A DNA stretch of 64,000 nucleotides, taken from assembly GCF_040802235.1 (NCBI RefSeq), contig NC_133169.1:39563034-39627033 (forward strand). The letters run 5' to 3'. The position numbers were made by a program, and so were the translations under genes. The stretch comes from Manis javanica (Eukaryota > Chordata > Mammalia > Pholidota > Manidae). The notes below the pieces were generated by a model, which was not told the origin of the DNA, made no database searches, and saw nothing but the letters and a program-made list of their open reading frames with translations. Positions 1 through 11,525 of the stretch are shown piece after piece; the stretch's first letter is position 1; each line of letters begins with the position of its first letter.

Positions 1-3000
1 TGGCTGTTGAGTGAAAGGGGCCTGGGATAGGGTTAGAGTTATCTGTAAGAAAAAATCTGTTTGGAAGTGATGATTACCGAGAGAAATAGGGTTCTCTTCT
101 GATGTGAGTGCGAGTGTGAGATTCAAGCTCAGTGTTAAGATGTGTCGTAGTTGAGATCAATGTTGTAGGTGGAAAATCTAGTCCATGGCTTGGTGCTAGG
201 TTTTTGGTTCGGTGTTCAGTAAGATATACAGTAATATGGAGTAAAATTTAGAGTTCGCATCTGACCCTGACGTGAGGGCGAGGGCCACCTTGAGCTTCAG
301 GCTTATGGTGCGGCATGATAGACCTTGAAGCTGATGGTGTTGGTTCATGTAAAGTGCCCAGGGATAGAGTAAGTGTATTGTGTTCTTTAAGGTGTACAGG
401 AAGGATAGCGATATGGAAAGATTTTGGGTTTGTCTCTGATGGGAGGACAAGTAGGGGATTGAGGTTAAGTGTTACGATGAAGTGCGGGTGATGCCAATGG
501 TTACGGTGAAGGGGCAGGTCCAAGAGTCATGGCTACGGTTAGAATTACTGGTTTGGGCTGTTGTACAGAAAGTATAAGTTAATTATTAGGGTTAGGGTCT
601 AGCTTTGATGTGAGTGCGACTGTGAAATATCGTTTCTGTGTTGAGGAGATCCCTGGGTGTCTCTGATGCTGACGCTTTGTATATCGGTCCAGGCATCAGT
701 TTTAGGATTAAAATTTTGTCTTCTCTCTGGTGTACAGAGACATTCGCATTATGGATATAGTTAGCTTCTGTGTCTGATGTGACTGGGAGCGCAAGATGGT
801 GGATCAGGTTTATGGTGAGGTATGGTTGACGTCAATGGTCAAGGTGAGGTGTCAAGACCATGAGCCAGGGATAGGGTTAGGGTTAGGTTATTGGAAAGCT
901 GTAGGGGCAGGGTATTGGTACGTTTAGACTGAAGGTACTTCTCCAAGGGCAGGGCAACTGTCCAATTCAGTCGCAGAATTATAGTGAGGCAAGTGTGACT
1001 TCCATGGTGATTGTGGAGTGTCAGGCCAGAGGTACGTGCTAGGGATAGGGTTAGGTAATTGTTAAAGTGTATGTGTTGGATGGCGTTATGTTTATATTTC
1101 ACATCCTACTCTGACGTGTGACTGAAGGCCAGTTTGCACTTCTTCATTAAGGTATGGCAGTCGGTGACATCAATCTGACCGTGAGCATTCAGGTTAAGGA
1201 AGCTGTGCTAGGGTTAAAGATTTCTGAAAGGAAAGGTCTATGCAGAAAATATGGTTATGGACAGAATTAGGGTGCAATTTTGATGTGAGGGCGAGTGTGA
1301 GATCGAGTCAGAGGATTAAGGTAATTATAGTTGATAACAATGGTGAAGGTGAAGAATCTGGTTCAAGGGTCACATCTAGGGTTAGGGTTATGTGTTCGAT
1401 AAGGATTACGGGTGAGATAGGGTTACTGTTAGAATTCGGATCCACCTGTGATGTGAGGTTGAGTGCAAGAATAAGTTTAAGATTTACAGTGAACTGAGGT
1501 TGACATCAATGATGAAGGTGAAGTGTCAGATCCTGGTACCAGGGATAGGGTTAGCATTAGTTGTAAGGTGAGGAGTATGCGGAAGATTGAGTGACAGTTA
1601 GAGTTCTGATCCAACTCTGACATGAGGGCAGTGATCAGAACGAGCTTCAGGTTTATGGGGAGGAATGACCGACATCGATGCTGATTGTGGTGGTTCAGGG
1701 AAACGGGCCTGGGATAGGGATAGCATTTTCTGTAAGAGAAAATCCATGCGGAAGAGACGGATACCCTGAGAATTAGGATTATCTTCTGATGAGAGTTCGA
1801 GTGTGAGATTCAAGGTCTGTGTTAAGATGTGTCATAGTTGACACCAATGTTACAGGTGAAGAATCTAGTCCAGGGCTTAACACTAGGGATGGGTTAGGTG
1901 TTCAGTTAGATTTACAAGAATATGGAGTTACATTTAGAGTTCGCATCTGACCCTAACGTGAGGGAGAGGGCCACCTTGAGCTTCAAGCTTATTTTGCGGT
2001 GTGACGTACATTGAAGCTAATGGTGTCAGTTCAGGTAAAGTGCACAGGGCTAAAGTAAGTGTATTGTGTTCTGTAAAATGTACAAAAGGATTGGGTTATG
2101 GAAAGATTTTGGGTTTGTCTCTGATTGGATGGCAAGTGCGTGATTGAGTTTAAGGATTACATTGAAGCTCGGGTGATGCCAATGGTTGCGGTGAAAGGGC
2201 AGTTCCAAGATTCATGGCTAGGGTTAGAATTACTGGTTTGGGCTATTGTACAGAAAGGATAAGTTAATTATTAGGGTTAGGGTCTAGCTCTGATGTGAGT
2301 GCAAGTATGAAATTGCGTTTCCGTTTTGAGGAGATCCCTGGGTGTCTCTGATGTTGACGCTTTGCGTATAGGTCCAGGCATGAGTTTTAGGGTTAAAATT
2401 TTGAGTGCTCTCTGGTATACAGAGACATTTGCATTATGGATAGAGTTAGCTTCTGGGACTGATGTGATGGGGAGCGCAAGATGGTGGATCAGGTTTATGG
2501 TGAGGAATGGTTAACGTCAATGGTCAAGGTGAGGAGTCAGAACCACGAGCCAGGGCTGGGGTTAGGGATGGTTTTTGGAAAGCTGTAGCAGCAGGGTATT
2601 GTTACGTTCAGACTGATGGTCCTTCTCCAAGGTTAGGGCAGCTGTTCAATTCACTCGCAGGATTAGAGTGGATCAAGGGTTACATCCATGGTGATGTTGG
2701 AGGGTCAGGCCACAGGTATGTGCTAGGGTTAGGGTTAGGTACTTGTTAAAGTGTATGCGGTGGAAGGGGTTATGTTTAGATTTAGGATCCTACTCTGTCA
2801 TGTGGGCGAAGTCCATTTTGGATTTGATCATTAAGGTATGGCATCGGTGACATCAATCTGATGGAGAGCATTCAGGTTAAGGAACCTGGGCTACGGTTAG
2901 AGATTTCTGTAAGGAAAGGTCTATGCAGAAAATATGGTTATGGACAGAATTAGGGTGCAATTTTGATGTGAAGGGGAGTGTAAGATCGAGTCAGAGGATT

Positions 3001-6000
3001 AAGGGAATCATAGTTGATAACAAAGGTGAAGGTGAAGAATCTGCTTCAAGGGTCAGATCTAGGGTTAGGGTTATACGTTCGATAAGGAGTACCGGTGAGA
3101 TAGGGTTGCAGTTAGAATTCGTAGACGCCTCTGATGTGAGCTGAGTGCAAGAATAAGTTTAAGGTTTAAGGTGAAGTGAGGGTGACATCAATGATGAAGG
3201 TGAAGTGTAAGATCGTGGCACCAGGGATAGGGTTAGCATTAATTGTAAGGCAAGGAGTATGCGGAAGATTAAGTGACAGTTAGACTTCTGATCCGAGTCT
3301 GACATGAGGACAGTGGTCAGAACGAACTTCAGGATTATGGGGAGGAATGACAGACGTCGATGCTGATGGTGGCGGTTCAGGGAAACGGGCCTGGTATAGG
3401 GTTAGCGTTTTCTGTAAGAGAAAATCCATGCGGAAGAGATGGTTACTGAGAGAATTAAGGTTATCTTCTGATGTGAGTGCGAGTGTGATAATCAAGCTCA
3501 GTGTTATGATGTGTCGTAGTTCACGTCAATGTTACAGGTGAAGAATCTCGTCCAGGGCTTGGCGATAGGGTTCGGGTTAGGTGTTCAGGAGGATTTACAG
3601 GAATATGGAGTTACATGTAGAGTTCGCATCTGACCCTGACATGAGGGTGAGGGCCACCTTCAGCTTCAGGATTATGGTGCGGCACTGCAGATGTTGAAAC
3701 TGACAGTGTCGGTTCAGGTAATGTGCCAGGGGCTAGACTAAGTGTACTGTGTTCTGTAAAGTGTACAGGAAGGATAGGGTTATGGAAAGATTTCGGGTTT
3801 GTCTCTGATGGGAGTGCAAGTACGGGATTGAGATTAAGGATTACGATGAAGCGCGGGTGATGCCAATGGTTACGGTGATGGCGCAAGTCCACGAGTCATG
3901 GCTAGGGATAGAACTACTGGTTTGGGATGTTGTACAGAATGAATAAGTTAATTATAAGGGTTAGGGTCTAGCTCTGATGTGAGTGCGAGTGTGAAATTCT
4001 CTTTCCATGTTGAGGAGATCCCTGGGTGTCTCTGATGCTGACGCTTTGTGTATAGGTCCAGGCATCAGGTTTAGGGTTAAAATTTTGTATTCTCTCTTGT
4101 ATACAGAGACATTCGCATTATGGACATAGATAGTGTCTGGGCCTGATGTGATGGGGAGGGCAAGATGGTGGATCAAGTTTATGGTGAGGCATGGTGGACG
4201 TCAATGGTCAAGGTGAGGTTTCATGACTATGACTCAGGGTTAGGGTTAGGGTTAGGTTTTTGGAAAGTTGTAGGGGGATGGTATTGGTACGTTTAGACTG
4301 AGGGTCCTTCTGCAAGGTTAGGGCAATTGTCCATTTCAGTCACAGGATTAGAGTGAGGCAAGGGTGTCATCCAAGGTGATTGCGGAGGGTCAGTCCACAG
4401 GTATGTGCTAGGGTTAGGGTTAGGTTATTGTTAAAGTGTATGCGGATGATGGGGTTATGTTTAGATTTAGGATACTACTCTGACGTGTGGGCGAAGGCCA
4501 GTTTGGTCTTCATCATTAAGGTATGGCCTCGGTGACATCAATTCTGACGGTGAGTATTCAGGTTAAGGAACCTGGGCTAGGGTTATGGTTTTCTGTAAGG
4601 AAAGGTCTATGCAGAAAATATGGTTGTGGACAGAATTAGGGTGCAATTCTGATGTGAGGGCGAGTGTGAGATCGAGTCAGAAGATTAAGGGAGTCATAGT
4701 TGATAGCAACGGTGAAGGTGAAGAATCTGGTTCAAAGGTCAGATCTAGGGTTAGGGTTATGTGTTCGATAAGGAGTTCGGGTGAGATAGGGTTGCAGTTA
4801 GAATTCGGATTCGCCTCTGATGTGAGGGTGAGTGCAAGAATAAGTTTAAGGTTTAAGATGAGGTGAGGGTGACATCAATGATGAAGGTGATGTGTCAGAT
4901 CCTGGCACCAGGGAGAGGGTTAGCATTAGTTTTAAGCTAAGGATTCTGCGGAAGATTGAGTGACAGAGTTCTGATCCGACTCTGACATTAGGGCAGTGGC
5001 CAGAACGAGCTTCAGGATTATTGGGAAGAATGACAGACGTTGATGCTGATGGTGTCGGTTCAGTGAAAGGGGCCTGGGATAGGGTTAGGTTTATCTGTAA
5101 GAGAAAATCTGTGCAGAAGAGACGGTTACCGAGAGAATTAGGGTTCTCTTCTGATGTGAGTGCGAGTGTGAGACTCAAGCTCCCAGTTAAGATGTGTCAT
5201 AGTTAACATCAGTGTTGCAGGTGAAGAATGTAGTCCAGGGCTTGGCGCTAAGGATAGGGCTGGGTGTTCAGTAAGATTTACAGGAATACAGAGTTACATT
5301 TAGACCTTGCATCTGACCGTGACGTGAGGGTGAGGGCTGCCTTGAGCATCAGGCTTATGGTGTGGCATGACAGACGTTGAAGCTGATGGTGTCGGTTCAG
5401 GTAACGTGCCCAGGGCTAGAGTAAGTTTATTGTGTTCTGTAAGGTGTACAGGAAGGATACGGGTATGGAAAGATTTCGGGTTTTTCTCTGATGGGAGGGC
5501 AAGTGCGGGATTGAGATTAAGGATTACGATTGAAGCTCGTGTGATGCCAATGGTTACAGTGATGGGGAAAGTCCACAAGTCATGGCTAGGGATAGAATTA
5601 CTGGTTTGGACTCTTGTACACAAAGGATATGTTAATTATTAGCGTTAGTGCCTAGCTCTGATGTGAGTGCGAGTGTGAAATTGCGTTTCCGTGTTGAGGA
5701 GATCCCTGGGTGTCCCTGATGCTGATGCTTTGTGTATAGGTCCAGGTGTCAGTTTTAGGATTAAAATTTTGTGTTCTCTGTGGTATACAGAGACATTCGC
5801 ATTATGGATAGAGTTAGCTTCTGGTTCTGATGTGGAGCGCAAGATGGTGGATTAGGTTTATGGTGAGTCATGGTTGACGTCAATGGTCAAGGTGATGTGT
5901 GAGGACCACGAGCCAGGGCGAGGGTTAGGTTTAGGGTTATGTAAAGCTGTAGGGGGAGGATATTGGTATGTTTAGACTGAGGGTCCTGCTCCAAGGTTAG

Positions 6001-7474
6001 GGTAACTGTCCAATTCAGTCGTAGAATAACAGTGAGGCAAGGGTGACATCCATGGTTAATGTGGAGGTTCAGGCCACAGGGATGTGCTAGGGTTAGGGTT
6101 AGGTAATTGTTAAAGTGTATGCGGTGGATGGAGCTATGTTTAGATTTAGGATCCTACTCTTACGTGTGGGCAAAGGCCAGTTTGGACTTCATCATTAAGG
6201 TATGGCATCGGTGACATCAATGCTGATGGTGAGCATTTAGGTTAAGGAACCTGAGCTAGGGTTAGGGTTTCTGTAAGGATAGGTCTATGCAGAAAATGTG
6301 GTTATGGAAAGAATTAGGGAGCAATTCTGATGTGAGGGCGAGTGTGAGATCGAGTCAGAGGATTAAGGGAGTCATAGTTGGTAGCAACGGTGAAGGTGAA
6401 GAATCTGGTTCAAAGGTCAGATCTAGGGTTAGGGTTCTGTGTTCGATAAGGAGTACAGGTGAGATAGGGTTGCAGTTAGAATTCGGATCCGCCTCTGATG
6501 TGAGGGTGAGTGCAAGAATAAGTTTAAGGTTTAAGGTGAAGTGAGGGTGACATCAATGATGAAGGTGAAGTGTCAGATCCTGGCACCAGGAATAGGGTTA
6601 GCATTTGGTGTAAGGTAAGGAGTATGCGGAAGGTTGAGTGACAGCTTGAGTTCTGATCCGACTCTGACATGAGGGCACTGGCCAGAATGAGCTTCAGGAT
6701 TTTGATGAGGAATGACAGACGTCGAAGCTCTGGTGGCGGTTCAGGGAAACGGGCCTGGGATAGGGTTAGAGTTTTATGTAAGAGAAAATCCATGCGGATG
6801 AGACGGTTACCGAGAGAATTAAGGTTATCTTCTGATGTGAGTGCGCGTGTGATATTCAAGCTCAGTGTTAAGGTGTGTCGTAGTTCACGTCAATGTTCCA
6901 GGTGAAGAATCTCGTCCAGGGCTTGGCACTAGGGTTCGGGTTAGGTGTTCAGGAGGATTTACAGGAATATGGCGTTACATGTGGAGTTCGCATCTGACCC
7001 TGACATGATGGTGAGGGCCACCTTCAGCTTCAGGATTATGGTGCGGCATTGCAGACATTGAAGCTGACGGTGTCGGTTCAGATAATGTGCCCAGGGCTAG
7101 AGTAAGTGTAATGTGTTCTGTAAGGTGTACAGGAAGGATAGGGTTATGGAAAGATTTCAGGTTTGTCTCTGATGGGAGTGCAAGTACGGGATTGAAATTA
7201 AGGATTACAATGAAGTTCGGGTGATGCCAAAGGTTACAGTGAAGAGGCAAGTCCACGAGTCATGGCTAGTGTTAGAATTACTGGATTGGGCTATTGTACA
7301 GAAAGGATAAGTTAATTATTATGGTTAGGATCTAGCTCTTATGTGAGTGAGAGCGTGAAATTGTTTTTCCGTGTTAAGGAGTTCCCTGGGTGTCTCTGAT
7401 GCTGACGCTTTGCATACAGATCCAGGCATCAGTTTTAGACTTAAAATTTTGTGTTCTCTCTGATATACAGAGAT
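1..7474. repeat. Telomere-like higher-order satellite array (10 x ~168-bp monomers per ~1.68-kb unit)
   Basis: The same landmark recurs at 1,281, 2,964, 4,650 and 6,328, spacings of 1,683, 1,686 and 1,678 bp. Inside one unit a diverged core resembling TGATGTGAGGGCGAGTGTGA recurs at about 1,281, 1,449, 1,618, 1,788, 1,955, 2,122, 2,291, 2,460, an unclear one near 2,628, and 2,796. That gives ten monomers of 167-170 bp. Most monomers also carry TTAGGG-like runs such as AGGGTTAGGGTTAGG. Corresponding monomers in neighbouring units are far more alike than adjacent monomers, the defining trait of a higher-order repeat. About 4.4 units are visible; the left end is outside the window and homology stops at about 7,474. 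Open frames inside the array recur at the repeat period and follow from low stop-codon density, so they are not genes. I do not recognise the satellite family. Confidence 0.9.
4236..4256 (+). repeat. Interstitial (TTAGGG)3 run inside the satellite
   Basis: Three perfect telomeric hexamers in a row plus partial flanks, the longest such run I noticed in the array. Shorter runs sit at equivalent places in other units (for example near 2,720, 4,410 and 6,090). The G-rich strand is the plus strand. The run suggests that the monomers arose from, or were seeded by, telomeric repeats; that origin is inference. Confidence 0.85.
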
Positions 7475-7937
7475 CCCCAGGGTCCCTGTCTGGACAAAGG
7501 GTCCCTGTCCCTTTAAGCCTTCCAAAAATCACTCACCAAAAAGAAAAAAAAAGGTAAATACTCACGATATTCTTTGTCCTCAGGTGCTGGCTCCAGGCAC
7601 CCACTCACCGGTCCTGCTGCCCTGCCTCCCTAGCACTGGGGTCCCTGTCCTTTTAAGGCTTCCAAAAAGCACTCTCCAAAAAGAAAACCGCTCCGGTTTC
7701 TTTCCACCCACCGGGAGCCGGGGGGAGGGGTGCTCGGGTCCAGCCAGGCTGGGGCTTGTATCTTACCCCCTTCGCAAGGCACTGGGTTCTTGCAGGTGTG
7801 GATGTGGTCTGGATGTTGTCCTGTGTTCTCTGGTCTCTAATTTAGGAAGGGTTTTCTTTGTAATATTTTCATAGATGTATGTGGTTTTTGGAGGAGATTT
7901 CCACTGCTCTACTCACGCCACCATCCTGGCTCTGCCC
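7475..7937 (-). mobile_element. L1 5'UTR/promoter fragment abutting the satellite
   Basis: Read on the minus strand, this begins with the L1 5' end motif (complement of GGCTCTGCCC near 7,930) and includes the stretch seen at the 5' ends of the two L1s at 35,347 and 39,005: the CTGCTCTACTCA motif, the cysteine-rich GC block and the short TTTAAGGCTTCCAAAAA monomer, present here about twice. It is cut off at 7,474, where the satellite begins, so no ORF1 or ORF2 follows. Either the satellite recombined into an L1 or the L1 was truncated when the array moved in. Confidence 0.75.
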
Positions 7938-8613
7938 TAAGACCTGACATTTTTATGCCACAAGCAAGTTTAGAGATGTAGAATAAAAAGAGTAATAAGG
8001 AACAAAACAATTATCATATTTATAATAGTAAAGTAATGTTCTTACTTCATTTCTTTACTGAGGGATGCATGGTTTTTACCACTCCATTTAAAGTATAATA
8101 GCATAAAAGTGACCCACTACTACCACGAACAGCTGTGTATGTTGGACAAGATTTTTATTTGGCATTGCTGAAATTTGAAAAATATAATCTGTCCCTAAGA
8201 ATAACATCTTAACATGTTTATACTCGAATTCTCTGGCACAAGTATCTATGAAGTCTATTGTTTGGAAAGTTTCCAGAATCATTAACAGACATCTCACTAG
8301 GGATATGAGCATTATATTTACTGATAATGGAGAGAGAATGCATGTAAAAATAAGATATGATATCAAGTGCCAGAAAGGGAAGGTATAATAAGAAAAAGAA
8401 AAGGTAGGTATAAACTAGATTTGATCACCAGATTGGAGACTAAAGTTTGAAAGTGATTGGGATGTCAATGGTAGGAGAAAATGGCTGAGAAAATTATATA
8501 TGTTTTATATATGTATTTTCTGTATCAATTGAAAATTACTTCTAAGGAATCACCCTACTTAAAAGTGAGCATTAAGTCATTCTGTTTTACTATTACATTT
8601 ACAGTAAACATGC
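7938..8613. other. AT-rich intergenic stretch, nothing recognised
   Basis: Sequence between the L1 promoter fragment and the olfactory receptor pseudogene. It has scattered stops in all frames apart from one short frame with no recognisable protein. No RNA gene, repeat or promoter element was identified. Confidence 0.5.
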
Positions 8614-9537
8614 TCAGTGCCATAAGACCCTGCTGAATGCCCCTTTCACCTCTGTGCTCCTCAAGCTGTAGATCACAGGGTTTAACATTGGGGTGATAAC
8701 CCCATAGAGCATGGAGATGAGGCTGTGTCTAGCTTGAGAGCGTTGACTGGAAGAGGGTGGAACATAGGTGAACATGGCTGTGCCACAGAACAAACAGACC
8801 ACCAGGAGGTGGGAGGCACATGTGGAGAATGCGTTGTGCTTCCCTTCCACTGACTGGGTCTTCAGGGTGGCAGATATGATATAGATGTAAGAGATGAAGG
8901 TAATCAGAAAGGCACCAATTCCTGAGAACCCTCTTTCCACCAAGATGAGCATGTCGGTCATAGATTTAGATGAGCAGGAGAGGGCCACCAGTGGGAGGAT
9001 GTCACAGTAGGACTGGTTAACCCGCTGGACTTGCAGAAAGACAAGCAGAAGGTGGACACTGTGTGGAGGAGGGAATCGAGAAACCCTGCTGCCCACGTTC
9101 CAGCTGCCAGCTGGGCACAGCGACCTGTGGTCATGATGAAGGTGTTGGAGGGGGAACCAGATGGCCACGTACCAGTCATAAGCCATGACAGTGATGAGAA
9201 AGAGCTCAGTGCCCACCATTGTTACCAGGAAGTAAGCCTGCAGAGTACAGCCCAGGAAGGAAATGCTTTGATTCCCACTCAGGAGGTTGTCCAGCATCTT
9301 GGGGACTGTAGCTGATTGGCAGAATATGTCTAAGAGGGACAGATTGGCCAGAAAGTAATACATGGCTGTGCGCAGCTTCTTCTCCATTCCGATGGCCAAG
9401 AGAATGGCCCCGTTTCCCACCAAGGTGATCTTATAGGTGATGGCAAAGACCACAAGGAGGGGATAGCGCACCTAGGGGAGGTCAGAGAGCCCCGTGAGGA
9501 TAAAGTGAGTCACAGGGGTGAGATTGTAGCAGTCCAT
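8614..9537 (-). pseudogene. Class II olfactory receptor pseudogene
   Basis: Olfactory receptors are single-exon seven-transmembrane GPCRs that signal through Golf in sensory cilia. The start is taken at the ATG at 9,537, which opens a typical N-terminus with an Asn-Leu-Thr glycosylation site. An in-frame TAG follows at 9,472-9,474, then about 285 open codons. Visible hallmarks are GNGAILL in TM1, the LSLLDI region of TM2, a conserved Cys before TM3, [10 protein letters not shown] at the end of TM3 (family consensus has Arg and Cys where this has two Trp), KAxSTCxSHLLVV-like TM6 and PMLNPVIYSLR in TM7. Between about 9,130 and 9,000 the conserved TM4/second-loop residues lie in another frame, so two compensating frameshifts flank TM4. 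One stop, two frameshifts and a lost DRY-type Arg make it non-functional. The subfamily was not assigned. Confidence 0.9.
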
Positions 9538-9810
9538 CTCCTCTCTCCATGGAGTCTCTCTGGAGGGAAGACAACAAGTGGGTTATAGAAAAAAGCCAAG
9601 GACCCCAGTGATGAGATTCAGAAAATTGGTGTGTAGAGTTGATATGAATTGTTAGCTCTATTTTAGCTAGGTATTTCAATTTTTAGAGCCTTTTAAGGTA
9701 TCTCCTATAATCACACTGTTCCTCGAAATATTCATCTTCCATTCCATTTCAGGGTAAAGTTTTCTGGGACCCTAAGGAGATGCTAAAAATTCAACTCCTC
9801 AGTAAAAACC
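9538..9810. other. 5' flank of the olfactory receptor pseudogene
   Basis: No recognisable exon or repeat. Receptor genes of this class usually have noncoding 5' exons several kb upstream; none could be identified here from sequence alone. Confidence 0.4.
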
Positions 9811-10259
9811 ACTGTGGACCCTTCGCCAGTGTTTAGGTTTCAGAATTCAGTGACAGCTTCCTGTGTGTTTGTCACACCAGCTTGGGCATTTACCTTGCTT
9901 TGATTTGTATTGTCTCAATGTACACAACTTTATGCACTATCAAAATTGTATGTTCCTTAAGGGTAGAAGCCATGTGTTTTACATGGTGTGTAGTTTTAAT
10001 AACTGTTAACAACTAGGAAACGTATGGTAAAATAAAAATTATCTAAGTAAGTATTGTATAAAAGGATGATGTGGCTCTTGGTTAGACAAAGTAAGTATTG
10101 ATAAGAATAAATATGGAAATGTGCTTATAGCTTCTGAATCATAACCAGTTCAGTGTGAATTTAATAGTTATTTTCCACAACAATTACACTTTAATAAGTA
10201 AACTGAGTCTATAAATATAAACAAAATAGAAGAACAAACAAGTAAAGCAGTAAAAGAGT

Positions 10260-10550
10260 CAAAAACACATGGAACAGGTTGCAGGTTACCATGCGGAGTG
10301 GGGAGGTCAGGAGAATTAGGTGAAAGGGATAAAGAGGTACAAACTTCAAATCATACATTGAATTTGTCACAGGGCTGACAGTATAGCACAGTAAATACAG
10401 CTAACAATATTATGTCTTTTTTGACATGATAACTACACTTACAGGGGTGAGTATCAGTAATACATACAGTGGTCAAATCACTATGCTGTGAACCTGAGAC
10501 CAATATAATACTGCACATCAACTGTATTTCAAAAACATTAGAAAAAGAAA
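10260..10550 (+). mobile_element. Old L1 3'UTR fragment, plus strand
   Basis: Text near 10,470-10,545 (AATCACTATGCTGTGAACC, then ACCAATATAATACTGC, then an A-rich end) matches the known 3' end layout of mammalian L1M-type elements in sense orientation. It is diverged and truncated and has no coding part. It sits inside AT-rich block copy A and I see no clear counterpart in copy B. Confidence 0.65.
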
Positions 10551-11239
10551 GGAAGGTCAGAAGTTGGTTGATAGTGTCTAAATGTAAGCCAAACTAGAGT
10601 CCAATATATTCACATTATACTCAATTCGCATTCTCCTTAAAACAAATATCTTACCACTTTTATTTCATTTAATGAAAGACAGTTTCCAATGTTGTATGTG
10701 ATTTAACTATAGGCCACAGTGACTTTTTAAATTTTTGAATTGCCTTTGATGTATTTTAATGGTCCTCATAATCATAATGTTCATGAATATTTCTTAAAAG
10801 CACTTCAACCGAAAGCCTAAAAGTCAATACTTTTGTGGATTTACTCTGTCACTTTGAAAACTATACTAGCTTTTTTAAATATCATATATGTATGATAGAA
10901 AATGGATATGTGATAAGAAAATAAAAAAAGTAATTTTCAATGGTTTCCCCCAATATTTATTTTTGTCTACTGGAAATTGCTAATAATATCTTTCCTCAGA
11001 TAAAATAAATAGTATGAATAATGCAATAATATATAATGATTTATTTAAGCATATGTAATGAAATTATTTTCTACCATGTGTTTTTCATGTAATAAGTCTT
11101 CATATTTAATTAATTACTGATTGTTTTCATTAAAAACAGCAGAAATCATTCCAGTGGGAAAATATTTTTAAGTTTAATATTTCATATGTATTTCATCGAA
11201 CTCATGAGCTCTTGAACATCTTTCTCAGAACTATAGCTC

Positions 11240-11525
11240 TTACCATTTTGTTAAACTGAAATGTAGTGAGGTACAATATTATATCGGTTCCTGGTGCTCA
11301 ACATAGTGATTCTATGGTTATATATGTTACTAAATGTCCATCACAGTAAGTATAGTCACTACTTGTCACCAAAGTTATTACACTATTATTGACTATATTC
11401 CTTATGCTGTCCTTTCATCCCCATGACTAATTTATTTTATGTTTGGAAATCAGCAGTTCTTTATCTCCTTCTCCCATTTGCCCACACTCCCACCTTCCTC
11501 TTCCATGCGCTACAAAATAGAATCT
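11240..11525 (-). mobile_element. Old L1 3'UTR fragment, minus strand
   Basis: Contains the antisense version of the same kind of L1M 3'UTR: CAACATAGTGATTCTATGG, AAAGTTATTACACTATTATT and the CTTTATCTCCTTCTCCCATT stretch. Orientation is opposite to the fragment at 10,260. Coding parts are absent. Confidence 0.65.

Noticed and set aside
1240..6544. Recurring ~85-90-codon frames starting MQKIWLWTELG in the satellite
   Set aside because: They repeat with the 1.68-kb unit, have no recognisable domain, and follow from low stop density in the satellite sequence.
7475..7937. SVA-like composite retroposon suggested by the GC-rich tandem modules
   Set aside because: The same modules are continuous with L1 5'UTR and ORF1 at 33.8-35.3 kb and at 38.5-39.0 kb, so they are L1 promoter monomers.
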